Source: Nephrocerus scutellatus (lineage: Eukaryota > Arthropoda > Insecta > Diptera > Pipunculidae). From it: DNA of 64,000 bases. The notes beneath the pieces were generated by a model. The model searched no databases and was not told the origin of the DNA. It saw only the letters and a program-made list of their open reading frames with translations. Below, in pieces: positions 12,484-24,567 of the stretch (the stretch's first letter is position 1; each line of letters begins with the position of its first letter). The translations under genes were made by a program, and so were the position numbers. The DNA is taken from the NCBI GenBank assembly GCA_947095585.1, contig OX352761.1:63068882-63132881 (forward strand). The letters run 5' to 3'.

Positions 12484-12484
12484 A
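12453..12484 (+). repeat. (TAAA)n LINE tail
   Basis: About eight TAAA units mark the 3' end of the LINE. Confidence 0.8.
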
Positions 12485-13095
12485 GTCAAAAAATGTTATT
12501 TCTGCTGCTGCTGAACTGTGAGGTAGACTCAATAAATTGAAAAAGAAATTGGTCAAATCCTTAAATCCTTTGAATATCACCAACTTTTTCCCAAAAATGA
12601 TTAATGTCCATAGTAGCGTTCAGATTTGTTCTCGAAAATTTTAGGAGCTTCCATTGTATCCCGATATTTGCAGGATCACATTCCCCAAATATGAAAAACG
12701 GATAAGGTAAAATGGATACTTCATGATCCGATTAAACTTTTGAGGAGTTACTAATAAAATTACTCAATAATAATTTGACATTTGATTCTAAGTGCTAATA
12801 TAAATACGGCAGGCGATCGATAACGACAATGTTATGAAAAAACTTTAGTGAAACCAAAACAAACAATTATTTTTGAACATATTTTTATTAAATACGAAAA
12901 CGAAATGTTCGAAATTTATACAAAAATTAATACATATGTGATAAATACAGAATATTAAGTTTTTTTCTTAAAGAAGTTAGATATTTTAGATTGAGTTTTT
13001 TGCGAATTAATGTTTTTTAAAACTGCCCTCTCTTTTATTTTTTGTACCAATAAAATCTCTTCTATTGGAATGTTGTTCTCTTCTGTCCATTGCAA
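12485..13095. other. Non-coding AT-rich gap
   Basis: No supported gene. It should contain the 3' non-coding part of the pogo-like element, whose left terminal repeat I could not find. Confidence 0.35.
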
Positions 13096-14277
13096 TTATA
13101 TGTTTAAGGATCGAACTGCATCTTCTGATTTAACTTTTGATAAAGTGGTGGCCGACTCAGCTTCACCTTCACCTTCATCAGCGCTCTCAATTTTTGCTGG
13201 ATCGTCACAATTACCAGATGACTCAACGTTTTCGTGAAACCAATCAATAATTTCTTCATTGGAGAGGCTAATGCTAGGAACAATTTCAACAAGTAGACTA
13301 GAAACGGATGAAATCAATTCTCTTTCCCTTAAGATGTTTGCAGATAGTGTATATAATGGAAGCTAATCCTCCGCATCCTAATCACCCTTGGTAGGCATTA
13401 AAACATTCCAACATTTCTGAATCGTGTAAGGGTCTACTTTTTCCCAGGCATTAGCTAGCAAACAAACTGCATCCCTTATGTTGAAGGCTTTGATTTTAGT
13501 TTCTAAGTCCATGTTCTCACTTGAAACTAAGTGCGCCAATAAACCTTTGTTATGTTGATAACATTTTGATCCATAGGTTGAATGATTGCAGTGCAATTTG
13601 CCGGAAACATCATAACAATTATCAGCCCATCATCGCTTTGCAATTCGTTTTCTTTAGGATGACACGGGGCATTCGCTTCTTTAAAAGAAACAAGAGTTTT
13701 GTTCGGCAACATTCTGTAAAATAAGCCAGATTCGTCTGCATTGTAGATCTGATCTGTAGTCAAGTTAAGTTCCTCTATTTTTTTTAAATTTTTTTAAGAA
13801 CGGCTGGACAAGTTCATGTTTATTCGATAATTTTTCACCACAGATTTTCAACATTCGAATACCATGTCGTTTTTTAAATTTCGCAATCCATCCATTGCTG
13901 GCGTTAAATGATGGTCTTTCCTTTATTTTATTGTGCAATTGAATTGCCTTTGACTTTAAAATGTCATTAGAAAGTGGAATGTGTTTAGCTCTTTGCTTTT
14001 GAAACCTTTTTGCCTTTTCCATTGGTGGTTATTCAGAAGCCTTCAACGTTACCCGTTTCCTTTGTCCAGATTCAGCTCTAACCACAAATTGTCTAAGAGC
14101 GGTTCCTTTTCCTTTTATGCGGCTTATTGTTGATTTGTGAACATTATATTTTTCACAAATTGTCTTTACTGAAAAACCCTTTTCTAATTCTGATAAAATA
14201 TCACTTCTTTTTTTAATAGACAATTTTGTAATATTTCTTGTAACAGGATGGGTCCTGTACAAATTTTCCGTAGACAC
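13096..14277 (-). pseudogene. pogo/Tigger (jerky-like) transposase relic
   Basis: On the minus strand, fragments line up in family order. First comes a CENP-B-type N-terminal HTH at 14029-14277 (KRSDILSELEKGFSVKTICEKY). The second HTH follows at 13765-14022 (ASNGWIAKFKKRHGI). Then there is a DDE core piece at 13527-13763 (QIYNADESGLFYRMLP, holding the first catalytic D), which jumps directly to FPANCTAIIQPMDQ. The last pieces are C-terminal at 13378-13596 and an acidic tail at 13096-13317. The segment with the second catalytic D has been deleted, and each fragment is in a different frame. The protein would have cut and pasted elements at TA sites. This copy cannot. Confidence 0.8.
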
Positions 14278-14493
14278 TTATGAAATCGCAACCCATTCAA
14301 ATAAACACAGATGCATTTTATGTGTTTGTGTATTATTTTGACAAGGAATTTTGTCCAGACAAACTAGCTGTAAATTAACGGCATTAATACAGAATCAAAA
14401 GGAGATCATGCAAGTAGAAAACAGATGAATAAACACAAGAAGTTTCACAAATCGAGGTAGCATTTTTGAAAAATTGCACTTATAGAGTCTAGA

Positions 14494-14534
14494 CGTGCTA
14501 CAAATTTCGTGTTGCGTAAATCGAGTTCATACTG
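14494..14534 (-). repeat. Terminal inverted repeat of the pogo-like element (5' end)
   Basis: On the minus strand, immediately inside a TA (14535-14536), the sequence CAGTATGAACTCGATTTACG begins. CAGT next to TA is the usual end of pogo/Tigger elements, and it lies upstream of the transposase start. The partner end was not found near 12500-13000. Confidence 0.6.
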
Positions 14535-14559
14535 TATTTATAATTTTTAAAATAAATAT

Positions 14560-14825
14560 AATAATAATAATTTGCGGTCCCATCCAAGGCCTAGCTTCTC
14601 ACAACCATTTGTGCTGAGCATGTATATTTTTGTATACAAATGGAGGGGACCTACAATTTGTAATGCGGACCCGAACGACGAATTGAGAAGATTTCCGTGA
14701 CAATTTATTACTCACAGACGTTTACAGTTTACAGACGTGAAAAATACTTTTGGTTGTTACTGGGATTCGAACCACGAACCTCCTGCTCAGAAGCCATGCT
14801 CTTATCCACTGAACCACAGCGCCAC
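14560..14825 (-). mobile_element. tRNA-derived SINE, copy 1
   Basis: Read on the minus strand, a tRNA-like head carries an A box (TGGTTCAGTGG, 14806-14816) and a B box (GGTTCGAATCC, 14763-14773), the internal RNA polymerase III promoter. A roughly 190-bp unrelated body and an (ATT)-type tail follow at 14560-14575. The same head, body and tail recur at 24568-24855. The target duplication is not clear here. Confidence 0.85.
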
Positions 14826-14989
14826 AAAATATATGATAGGAACAAAAAATAAACGTTTGTTCGATGATTCGGCTTATCTTGTCACATTCAACCACCGACC
14901 AGTACGGACGCGTTTTTTCTGCCGCTTCGTAAAATCAAATATTTTCTTCTCCCCGCTAACGTAGCAAAATAATTTAAAAAATGTACATT

Positions 14990-15450
14990 GTTTAATCTTA
15001 AAAATTTAATTTTCCTTCAAAAAAGATTAACAGTGCTGGAAGTGTTCAAGTGTTATAGGGTGTAGATCATGTAAGATCAAAAGTATGTTTTCATTCATTT
15101 CACAAACTTTCAATTTAAATCCTGTTCCTGTTGACCTATTGCAGAAATATTATGAGGTGAAGTTGTAGAAAATTCAATGGGCTTTAAAACTGCATTTGTC
15201 AAAAAAAATTATCCAAGAGCATTTTTCGAAATAATCGCGTTTGAAAATAAAATTTAAAAAATTTCGTTTTTTTTTACTTTGAAGACGTTTATATAAGTAA
15301 TGGTTTTAAGAATTTAAAAAAAAATTTTGACCTTTAAGATTAAATTTTCTATCAAAATAGACTAACAGTGATATTGTAGCTAGAAGCGTTCAAGGGTTAC
15401 AGGGTGTAAAGTGATGTAAGGTCAAAAGTACGTATCTCTGTTTTAAAACT
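14990..15450. repeat. Diverged direct duplication
   Basis: 14994-15095 and 15340-15435 share the order AAAATTTAAT, CTAACAGTG, GTTCAAG, AGGGTGTA and AAGGTCAAAAGTA, with many differences. Probably two decayed units of one repeat. No gene is seen. Confidence 0.5.
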
Positions 15451-15927
15451 CTACGTACACCACACAACAATTGATAAAAACCATTCTGTTTTAAACACTA
15501 CTATGCGTGATACCATTTAAGAATCTGCATTAATGTCGCAAGTTTTTCTGATAGTAGGTCAATTTTCTGTAGTACATTGTTTTTCCGCCAGAGCTACTTA
15601 AAAATCAATCAAAAAATTTTGGGAAACAAAAAGACATCACAAATCTATTGTTTTAATTTGACAGAAGATAATAAAGTTTATAAAAATGACTTCATTGGAA
15701 ATAATAACTAATAATAAAAAATAAACATAAACAAAAGAACTGTTGGTTTTTTTTAAATTAATTTTTTAGTGGCGGCGTATGCGATTTTAGCCAAAAATAC
15801 TAAAAATGGAATAACTTTTTAACCATCAACAATTCGATAAAACTTCATTTGGCTATTTTGGTTGGAAATGACCTCCGCTATCACCCTGCTTCGTTTGTGC
15901 CACGAATTGTGGTACACCCTGTATATA
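15451..15927. other. Non-coding AT-rich gap
   Basis: No ORF or terminal repeat supported. The string GGTACACCCTGTATATA at 15911-15927 resembles the outer end of a Tc1-like element, but no inverted partner was found. Confidence 0.35.
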
Positions 15928-16239
15928 CATGGCTGAGACCAAGTGTTACCAAATGAAAACGCTGTAATTTTTTTAATTTTGATTATTTTTTATTGAAATT
16001 TCGTGGAATATGTTGAAAACATATTGCATTTTATGAAAAACATGTTACTGCTCGATATGACCTCCTTTGGCTCTGATTATTTGATTCAGAAAGAACACGA
16101 GCATTGAAGACCTTGGCCGAACGTGATGAGATTCCAAAAATTGTCTTTTCTGATGAGAAAATTTTCACCATTCAACAGTATGTGAAAAAACACCTCTTGG
16201 TTTACCTTGACTCCATGTCACTTGGTCTCAGCCATCCTG
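15928..16239 (+). mobile_element. Internally deleted mariner-like element
   Basis: The ends are inverted copies (ATGGCTGAGACCAAGTG on the left, CACTTGGTCTCAGCCAT on the right) and each lies against a TA. The interior holds a transposase scrap on the plus strand, near 16095-16190, reading TLAERDEIPKIVFSDEKIF, which contains the SDE catalytic signature of IS630/Tc1/mariner transposases. At about 312 bp it has lost most of the gene and would need a transposase supplied in trans. Confidence 0.8.
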
Positions 16240-16370
16240 TATATATTGTTTCCTCTGTGTAACTGACCTCCATTTTTTGAAGTAATACGAGTATAGTGCT
16301 CACCTTGGCTCTTTCCTCCTTGAGTGTCATTTACGTGATCTTTAATAAATATAATCACCTCAACTCAACT

Positions 16371-18351
16371 ATGGTATGCGGTAACGATGCATTTACAATA
16401 AATGACGAACACGAAGAGTGGGTGCATTGTAGGGGAATCAGCGGCATTCCATGCACAATGTGTAGGTCTGAGAAAAAGATATATACTATATCTAAAAGAC
16501 AGTGACAATTTCTCGTTCTACTGCGACGAATGCAAAGAAGTTTCTCTCGATGACGTTCTAAGAGCCATTAAATGTAGCAATGAAGCAGTTAAAACCCTAT
16601 CAATGGATAATCACACTAAAATCCTGCAACTGGCCAAATACGTCTTCCTTCTAAAAAATTTCGATGACCTTAATTCCACCGTTCACTCCAATAGTGATTT
16701 ATACATGTCAAGACTCTACTCAATTGAGAAGCAGCTCAAAATGATTAGCCGTGCTTCTAAAGAATCAATGGAATCCATCACCAACCTCACCATCTCTAGC
16801 AAAAATGACACAGCCCACACAGCTTCACAAGACGTCGCTAACAAATTGGAATTGGTAATAGAAGCTACCAACAAACTGAACACACAATGTGATTACCTCC
16901 AGATGAGTACTTCGTCCCAATCCACCAAATCATCACGGATCGATGCTCATCTATCCGAAATCATAAATGAACAAGTCATCAAATCCAACTACACCAACGC
17001 CGAACTCTCCGAAACGCACTCCAGCCTTGGATAAATTGCAAAAGAAATTAAGATAATATCTAGTAAGATCGATATTGTTCCTAATCTAAGTCATCATAAC
17101 TCTATAAATAACTTATCTATTCACGATGAACTTCATGATGTACTTATAAACGTATCACCTAACCCAGCCGTGACTCATACTATCCCATCTCTGACTATTA
17201 TTATTATATTTTATAATACCAACATGGCTCCTAATAGTCACCAAACCGCTGTTTTCCTCCTAAAGGGCGCCCCCATCCTCGCTAATGCCTCCTTGGTTCG
17301 CAATGTCTTCAAGCAGTACTATTTCATTAATGATATTCAATGCCAGCCATTACTTCATGCGAAATCGAAAAGCTTTAAGATCTTCCTACCTTCGAAATAC
17401 GCCTGGTTGTTCTCCTCTAATCAATTTGTTAAAATTGACGGCATGACAATGGCGAAATGGAAAAAAATAATAGACCGACCGATTTCTAACTCCATCCCTA
17501 AATCTGGCCCTAATTGGACTTATAAAACTAATATTCTTCCTAGTTTCGCACCATCCGTTAATTCTCAAGCTAACCTGCTTCGTAAATCGAAACCATCTCC
17601 AAAATCCATCGAATCTCCTTCTCTTCCACCCAATCAACCTCCCCTTATTGTATCTCAAAGCAAACCTCCGACTAACATACTTCGTAAGCCCAAACCAGCT
17701 TCAAAACCCATCAGATCCGCTCCCCTTCAAACCAAACAGCTTCACCATCATGTATCTGCACCCAAACGTGTCCCCTCTCAACTACCCCCGACATGTTCCC
17801 CCACCAGCAATTCTTTCCCTAGCTTTGACCTTAAAACTGGAGCCAAGTACCCCAATTTAATTAGCTCCCATATTCTTAACCCCACATCTAATGACATATC
17901 CAATCCCTCATACAAACCTACTTCAAATACCCCTTCCTTCTCACACACTGCATCTAATACCCCCTTTCTTGATCCCCTTCTACCACCCACTGTTAAACTA
18001 ACTCAGCAAACCATAGACACCCCTGAATGTCGGTATGTACTGTTTAGGCTTAGAGAAAAAAATGTATACGAGAATATACGACTTTTTCTTGTTTATCTGC
18101 ATGACAAATCTGACTCTGTCTACTATGAAGGTAAAACCAAAACAAGTGTCATGGTTTCCATTCAGCAGGAAGGTCTCCCTACAGATATAACCAGTCTCAG
18201 GAGTACTTACATCAGGTACCTCGATATTTTCAATATGTCACCTACAAAAGTGGCAGACGACCTTGGCGCTTTCGGTAACTATGTACATTATAAAAGAATC
18301 TCACACCTCCAACGGAGCCGTGTTGACCATAGCAAATTTTTTCGTCCCTAA
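16371..18351 (+). pseudogene. LINE ORF1, PHD-like finger and Pro/Ser-rich region
   Basis: The N-terminal part is a cysteine/histidine finger split over two frames: NDEHEEWVHCRGISG at 16400, then ESAAFHAQCVGLRK and FYCDECKEV in the next frame up to 16545. The spacing is that of PHD fingers found in some insect CR1-like ORF1 proteins. A helical, Ser/Thr-rich region runs to a TAA at 17032. A second open frame (17170-18351, 393 codons) continues with a basic segment, a long Pro/Ser/Lys linker (about residues 115-270) and a final folded domain. The shifts near 16430 and 17034 make it a pseudogene. The proposed role is RNA binding and chromatin targeting, by family analogy only. Confidence 0.65.
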
Positions 18352-18420
18352 TTTACAACCATTGACAACAATTAAACCACCCTCCCTTACACCTCATCAT
18401 AACTTTCCACTTATCTTTTA

Positions 18421-21400
18421 CTACCAGACGTAAGAGACCTACGCTCGAAAACCCGTGATGATATGCGCATATCTCATGCCCTCCCATTTGATATATATGC
18501 CCTGACTAAAACCAATCTAATCCCGGACATAAGAAACGAAGAGTTATTCCTTCCTACATTTAATGTTTTCCGAGATGACGATCTTACCCGCCCTAAGATA
18601 GACTCTCCCTGTCGTGGAGTCTTGCTAGCCATCCACAAACACCTCGACTCGTCTCTCATCGCTATTTCTTCGTCCTCCAAACTCGATTTCGTTTCAATAA
18701 AAATAACACTCCCCCGTAGGTCCCTGTTCGTTATGTTTTGTTACATTCAACCGGCCCATCCTATCGAATCCTACCAACTTGCTATCGACGCCATTGACCA
18801 AATAATCGACTCATCTGACTCCCTTGACGACATCCTTATCTTCGGCGACTTTAATTTGCCTCAACTGCATTGGACTCCATCGGATGAGATAAATCTTTTT
18901 TCATCGCTTCAAATCCCAACTCAACAAAGGAATGTCTCTTCGTAGATGGGCTTACAGACTGAAGTCTATGCCAAGTTAGTGGCGTCCCTAACTACATGGG
19001 TACGCAATTAGACCTTATTTTCACAACTGACCCAATTACCGCCTCTGTCTCGCTTTTTCAACTATCTCTATCGACTATTGATAATTTTCACCCACCTCTT
19101 CTCCTTTCTTTTTTCCTCAACTCTCCACTCGAGTCACCTCATCCCATAGTTCTCACTTCTTACGACTTTTATAAAGCCAATTTCCGCAAAATTAATGACT
19201 ATCTTAGGAGGTCTTCTTTTTAGGTTTGACAATCTATCTTTAAATGATGCCATCTCCACTTTCTACAAACAATTATTTAATTCTATTTTTCTTTATGTCC
19301 CCTTCTCGCGCTATGAAACAGCTCCTCCTTGGTATAATCGAAGACTTCGCTCCTTAAGAAGTAAGAGAAACAAGTTATGGGCGACTTACCTTCGTACTTA
19401 TTCTTTTTCTGACTATTCCAACTATCTCGGTACTAACCTGTAATTCACCCAGCTTTATAACTCTCTCTACCAGTGCTACCTCAATAATGCACAAGCCAAA
19501 TTCATAAACGACCCTAAGTCTTTTTTCAATTCGTCAACTATAAAGGGAAGTCTGAAGGCTACCCTCCATCACTCTCTTGCAAAAATACATCATCAACCGA
19601 TCCACATACCATTGCCAACTTTTTTGCTACCTTTTTCAAAAAATCTTTCGCCGATAACTCCTTCGTACCGGATTTCAATTACCCACCTAACTTCTCCAAT
19701 GGGATCTTCCAGCATCTCCCTTCCACTTTCTTACCTCTTTTGGCTATCCCTTTCACAAGGAGAATTTCATCAGATCTGGAAGACCTCTTTCATAACCCCG
19801 ATACACAAAAAAGGATCAAAGAATGATGTAACTAATTATCGCCCCATTGCTAAACTTTCCTATATACCCAAACTATTCGAAAGTATTTTATACGAAGCCT
19901 TAAGTTTCCACTGCAACATGGCATGAAAGGTAGATCAACCATCACTAATCTTGTTGAATTCATCTCCTCCACCCTTTCAGCCTTGGAGAGTGGCAACGAA
20001 GTCGACGTTGTTGCAACTGATTCCAGTAAGGCTTTTGATAAGATATCTCATCAACTAAACCTCTTTTAATTGTCTTTCATTGGTTTTGAACCCATATTGT
20101 TAAAATGGATATCTTCATATCTGGTAAACCGTCTTTATAGTGTTCGCTTCAGGTCCGTCTTGTCGTCCACATTTTTGGCAACCTCTGGGGTCCCACAAGG
20201 CAGCCATCATTCTCTTCATTCTAACTATAAATGATCTCGATAGCGTCATCAAACATTCCGCTATCTCAATTTACGCTGACGATACCAAGTTTTTCAAACC
20301 CATTTCTTCACCACAAGACGCCTATCTCCTTCAACAAGACCTAGACAATTTTTCCACATGGTACCTTAAAAATTGTTTGGATATCAATATCTCCAAAAGC
20401 CAATCTATTACCATATCACGCAAGTGCAACAAGCCCCCTCCCAGACATTACCTTCTCCACGGTCAACCCATATCCCGCGTGCAATATTTTCGATTAAATA
20501 ATTCTTGAAACCATCACTTGGTTTTGTCAAACGGTGGTCCAAAGAATTTTCCAACCCTTACGTGAACCTCTACATTACATTTGTCCGTCCCCTTCTCGAG
20601 TACGCTAGTCAGGCGTGGTCCCCATATCATCAAGTTCATGTGTCTAGAATCGAGAGTATCCAACGTCGATTTCTCCATTTTGCTCTTCGAGGTCTACCTT
20701 GGGACAATCATCTTATACTGCCTGCCTACCAAGACCGTCTCGACCGCATCAACTTGAAAACCCTAGAAGAACACAGAGATATAGCTGACATTCTTCTCCT
20801 TTCTTTTTTCCACAACTCTCCACTCGAGTCACCTCATCCCATAGTTCTCACTTCTTACGACTTTTATAAAGCCAATTTCCGCAAAATTAATGACTATCTT
20901 AGGAGGTCTTCTTTTTAGGTTTGACAATCTATCTTTAAATGATGCCATCTCCACTTTCTACAAACAATTATTTAATTCTATTTTTCTTTATGTCCCCTTC
21001 TCGCGCTATGAAACAGCTCCTCCTTGGTATAATCGAAGACTTCGCTCCTTAAGAAGTAAGAGAGACAAGTTATGGGCGACTTACCTTCGTACTTATTCTT
21101 TTTCTGACTATTCCAACTATCTCGGTACTAACCTGTAATTCACCCAGCTTTATAACTCTCTCTACCAGTGCTACCTCAATAATGCACAAGCCAAATTCAT
21201 AAACGACCCTAAGTCTTTTTTCAATTCGTCAACTATAAAGGGAAGTCTGAAGGCTACCCTCCATCACTCTCTTGCAAAAATACATCATCAACCGATCCAC
21301 ATACCATTGCCAACTTTTTTGCTACCTTTTTCAAAAAATCTTTCGCCGATAACTCCTTCGTACCGGATTTCAATTACCCACCTAACTTCTCCAATGGGAT

Positions 21401-22748
21401 CTTCCAGCATCTCCCTTCCACTTTCTTACCTCTTTTGGCTATCCCTTTCACAAGGAGAATTTCATCAGATCTGGAAGACCTCTTTCATAACCCCGATACA
21501 CAAAAAAGGATCAAAGAATGATGTAACTAATTATCGCCCCATTGCTAAACTTTCCTATATACCCAAACTATTCGAAAGTATTTTATACGAAGCCTTAAGT
21601 TTCCACTGCAACATGGCATGAAAGGTAGATCAACCATCACTAATCTTGTTGAATTCATCTCCTCCACCCTTTCAGCCTTGGAGAGTGGCAACGAAGTCGA
21701 CGTTGTTGCAACTGATTCCAGTAAGGCTTTTGATAAGATATCTCATCAACTAAACCTCTTTTAATTGTCTTTCATTGGTTTTGAACCCATATTGTTAAAA
21801 TGGATATCTTCATATCTGGTAAACCGTCTTTATAGTGTTCGCTTCAGGTCCGTCTTGTCGTCCACATTTTTGGCAACCTCTGGGGTCCCACAAGGCAGCC
21901 ATCATTCTCTTCATTCTAACTATAAATGATCTCGATAGCGTCATCAAACATTCCGCTATCTCAATTTACGCTGACGATACCAAGTTTTTCAAACCCATTT
22001 CTTCCCCACAAGACGCCTATCTCCTTCAACAAGACCTAGACAATTTTTCCACATGGTACCTTAAAAATTGTTTGGATATCAATATCTCCAAAAGCCAATC
22101 TATTACCATATCACGCAAGTGCAACAAGCCCCCTCCCAGACATTACCTTCTCCACGGTCAACCCATATCCCGCGTGCAATATTTTCGATTAAATAATTCT
22201 TGAAACCATCACTTGGTTTTGTCAAACGGTGGTCCAAAGAATTTTCCAACCCTTACGTGAACCTCTACATTACATTTGTCCGTCCCCTTCTCGAGTACGC
22301 TAGTCAGGCGTGGTCCCCATATCATCAAGTTCATGTGTCTAGAATCGAGAGTATCCAACGTCGATTTCTCCATTTTGCTCTTCGAGGTCTACCTTGGGAC
22401 AATCATCTTATACTGCCTGCCTACCAAGACCGTCTCGACCGCATCAACTTGAAAACCCTAGAAGAACACAGAGATATAGCTGACATTCTTTTCATACATC
22501 GTCACCTCTCAGGCTCCGTCGATTGCGCGTCTCTATACAACTCGATTTTCTTTACTACTAACCCTCGTAATCTACGATGTTTGCCTCTCTTCTATCTACC
22601 GACACACCGCACCATGTACGGCTCCAGTGAACCAATCTCCCGTATGCTGCGAAAGGTTAACTTAAACCTTACCGTTTTTGATTTTAACCGCAGCACTCCC
22701 TGCCTTAAACTTGATCTCCTCCGCCATCCCCCTACCTTTATATGTTAG
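18421..22748 (+). pseudogene. LINE ORF2, endonuclease and duplicated reverse transcriptase
   Basis: Endonuclease motifs: NVRDLRSKT near 18426, a GVLLAIHKHLDSS region near 18615, and ILIFGDFNLPQLHW near 18832-18872. The RT is spread over several frames. IHKKGSKNDVTNYRPIAKLS lies near 19802-19860, a TDSSKAFDKISHQ core near 20017-20050, GVPQGS near 20187 with a frame break, ISIYADDTKFF near 20260-20296, and the C-terminal RPLLEYASQAWSPYH near 20587. After 20795 the sequence jumps back and repeats from the RT N-terminal linker. The second copy carries on to the true C-terminus at 22748. Stops and shifts are the same in both copies. Confidence 0.8.
19101..22490 (+). repeat. 1695-bp tandem duplication inside the LINE
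   Basis: Unit A is 19101-20795 and unit B is 20796-22490, with exactly 1695 bp between every matched pair checked. I found three substitutions: near 19117/20812, at 19371/21066 (AAACAAG against GACAAG) and at 20310/22005 (CACC against CCCC). TCTT occurs at both ends and at the junction, a 4-bp microhomology. Confidence 0.93.
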
Positions 22749-22818
22749 CTATAAGTCTTAGTTTTAAGTTTTCAATCATGTTAGCTTAAGTTTTTATCTT
22801 GTAATAAGCCGAATAAAT

Positions 22819-22834
22819 GGGGGCAATTGCCCCC
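22819..22834. repeat. Perfect 16-bp palindrome at the LINE 3' end
   Basis: GGGGGCAATTGCCCCC reads the same on both strands and lies just after an AATAAA (22812-22817), within about 25 bp of the element end. It could form a hairpin used for template recognition by the RT, which is inference. Confidence 0.75.
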
Positions 22835-22941
22835 ACCAAAATTAAAAATTGAAACTCCTTCAACTATTAATTCTCTTGGAACTATACGCGAAAAACTTGT
22901 ATATATTTCGGCAAAGTTTTTCGATTTCTACCGGAAGTTTT

Positions 22942-23172
22942 TTACAAGCGTAAGATGAATATAAATGTAAACAATGTGTACACTTCATTTAAAAAAAAGT
23001 CAACGTCTTTTTGCAATTTAATCTGAACACCCATTATTTCTCGGGACATTACGCTACCTTCGTCTGTTGCATGTCCAACTAATGGTATATTATTATCATC
23101 AAAGAATTGTTTTACGCATTGAGAAATAGTATCCACCCAACTGACACACACTAACTTACCCCTTCCCCGCAC
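22942..23172 (-). pseudogene. Possible hAT-like transposase scrap
   Basis: A 76-codon minus-strand frame reads FFDDNNIPLVGHATDEGSVM, resembling the D-containing strand (a DG motif in a Gly/Ala/Val setting) of hAT-type transposase-like proteins. The normal motif is T/SDGA and here it is TDEG. There are no other domain pieces nearby. It could also be chance. Confidence 0.35.
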
Positions 23173-23703
23173 TGGCCCACACCATTAAGTCAACCCCATT
23201 CCTTCCGCTGACCAAAACATGTACAATGGTTAAAACCAGATCAACACCAGTCCAGTAGTTTCGAAGATTACCTCCCACATACAAACAAACTTTATCTCCT
23301 TATAATATTAGTATAGATATGGTCTGTCAAGTTTCAATGTCAAAACAAAATTTACTCATTTTCATTTCTTGACCAAAATAAAGATAATGCGCTTAAACGA
23401 GTTGATTCAATTAGTCTCTGTTTACATGTGTACTTTTGCACCAAACAAGAAATTATTTCAGTTTATGTAATTTTTTAAAACAATTTTGTTTAAATTTTTT
23501 TTTAAAAAACCTACCAAATCGAATTAAATCCTAACAACCTACCTAAGCTGAAAAAACCTACCAAGTTTGGTAGGAATCTACCAAAACGGTAACCATAGCT
23601 CTAGGACCGATTACTTCTAAATTTTTACAGAAATGTCATTAGAGATTATAAAATTTGAAGAAAATCCGGTAAAATTTTTAAAAAATTTGTATAGTGACCC
23701 CCG
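23173..23703. other. Non-coding repeat-like region
   Basis: No gene. 23255-23318 (CATACAAACAAAC with TATTAGTATAGAT) has the wording of interspersed-repeat ends common in insects, but I could not define an element. Confidence 0.3.
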
Positions 23704-24045
23704 ATGGTCAAACGGCACAACTTGCATAGCAACAATGCTATCTGGCCCAAGCTAGATCCGAAACGCTCCAAGTGTTTGATCTCTCAAAACAGACTGCACA
23801 TTAGTGCCATTATAGGTGTCATAACTGGACACTGTCTCAAAGGCAAGAAGGCAGAAAGACTAGGAGTATTTTCCAACGATTTCTGCAGAAGCTGCATGGA
23901 TGAGGAGGAGGAAAAAGCCACTTTCCATCTACTTTGTACGTGCCCAGCCCTCTCGAATAAGCGGAAGCTCCATCTGGGACTAACCCACATTGACATTAAT
24001 AGTATCTTGCGCTTCATACGAAGCTCCAAGCGGTTCAACGAGTAG
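23704..24045 (+). pseudogene. LINE 3' fragment with RNase H end and Cys-rich tail
   Basis: The open frame reads WPKLDPKRSK, then ITGHCLKGKKAERLG, then DFCRSCMDEEEEKATFHLLC. This is the end of the RNase H domain and the following C-x2-C...H...C motif found at the C-terminus of LOA/I-type insect LINEs. Only about 110 residues of a protein of about 1200 remain. That is a typical 5'-truncated insertion. After the stop there is a short 3' UTR ending near 24150 with TAACCT repeats, consistent with the element end. Confidence 0.72.
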
Positions 24046-24567
24046 GCGTGGAATTTTCCTTGATCCTTGTGGTATCACAACGGTCCTTCATGGTCTAAGT
24101 GCGTCGGTTTTGACTGACGGCCTCTTCAACCTAACATAACCTAACCCGACTGGGGCGCATTCACTCAAATTTTTTTTATAAAAAGTGTTGTCCATTGGAG
24201 CTACACATATCGGGTTAATTTAAAAAAAAATATATATGGGCACCGCTCGGGTCCCAGGGCCAAACGGTTGCAGTTCGTTTAATCAACGGGGCCCCATCTC
24301 AAAACGCAATTAAATGCAAACACACGATCGTCCACTGCTTGTGCGCAGAAAGATGTTTTGCTGACGCTATGTTTGCAGTCTTATCTTTTATAACAATACG
24401 ACCATCTGATGCTTGTGCGCTGATCAATATTCCGCTGCGTGTGCGCAGATAGATATTTTGGCGACGCTATGTCTGTAGTCTCATCTCTATTTTCAAAAGG
24501 CAAATTCTGTTAGTAGCTTTGATATAAATATTCGTTTCATGTTTTAATATAGTTTAGTTCTAAGTTT

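Larger units (their letters stand above)
8144..12484 (+). mobile_element. Two-ORF LINE (jockey/CR1-like group), nearly intact
   Basis: Layout: 5' leader, ORF1 (8201-9190), a T-rich 203-bp spacer, ORF2 with endonuclease and RT but no RNase H (9394-12109), a T-rich 3' UTR and a (TAAA)n tail ending at 12484. The exact 5' end is not visible and no target duplication was identified. Only one frameshift, near 9945-9965, separates ORF2 from being open, so this is a fairly young copy. The clade is not resolved by eye. Confidence 0.8.
16290..22856 (+). mobile_element. LINE with PHD-type ORF1, dead and internally duplicated
   Basis: Layout: ORF1 remnants (16371-18351), ORF2 endonuclease and RT remnants (18421-22748), and a 3' end near 22856 that includes a perfect 16-bp GC-rich palindrome. 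It is normal two-ORF LINE order without RNase H. Codon usage is C-rich compared with the flanking DNA. The element is lengthened by a 1695-bp tandem duplication of most of the RT. Confidence 0.8.

Noticed and set aside
14763..14816. Possible tRNA gene
   Set aside because: A and B boxes are present, but the cloverleaf is not complete and the sequence recurs with a SINE body and tail at 24568-24855.
14737..14964. 75-codon ORF with a Cys-rich start
   Set aside because: It is the reverse complement of the SINE tRNA head and its flank.
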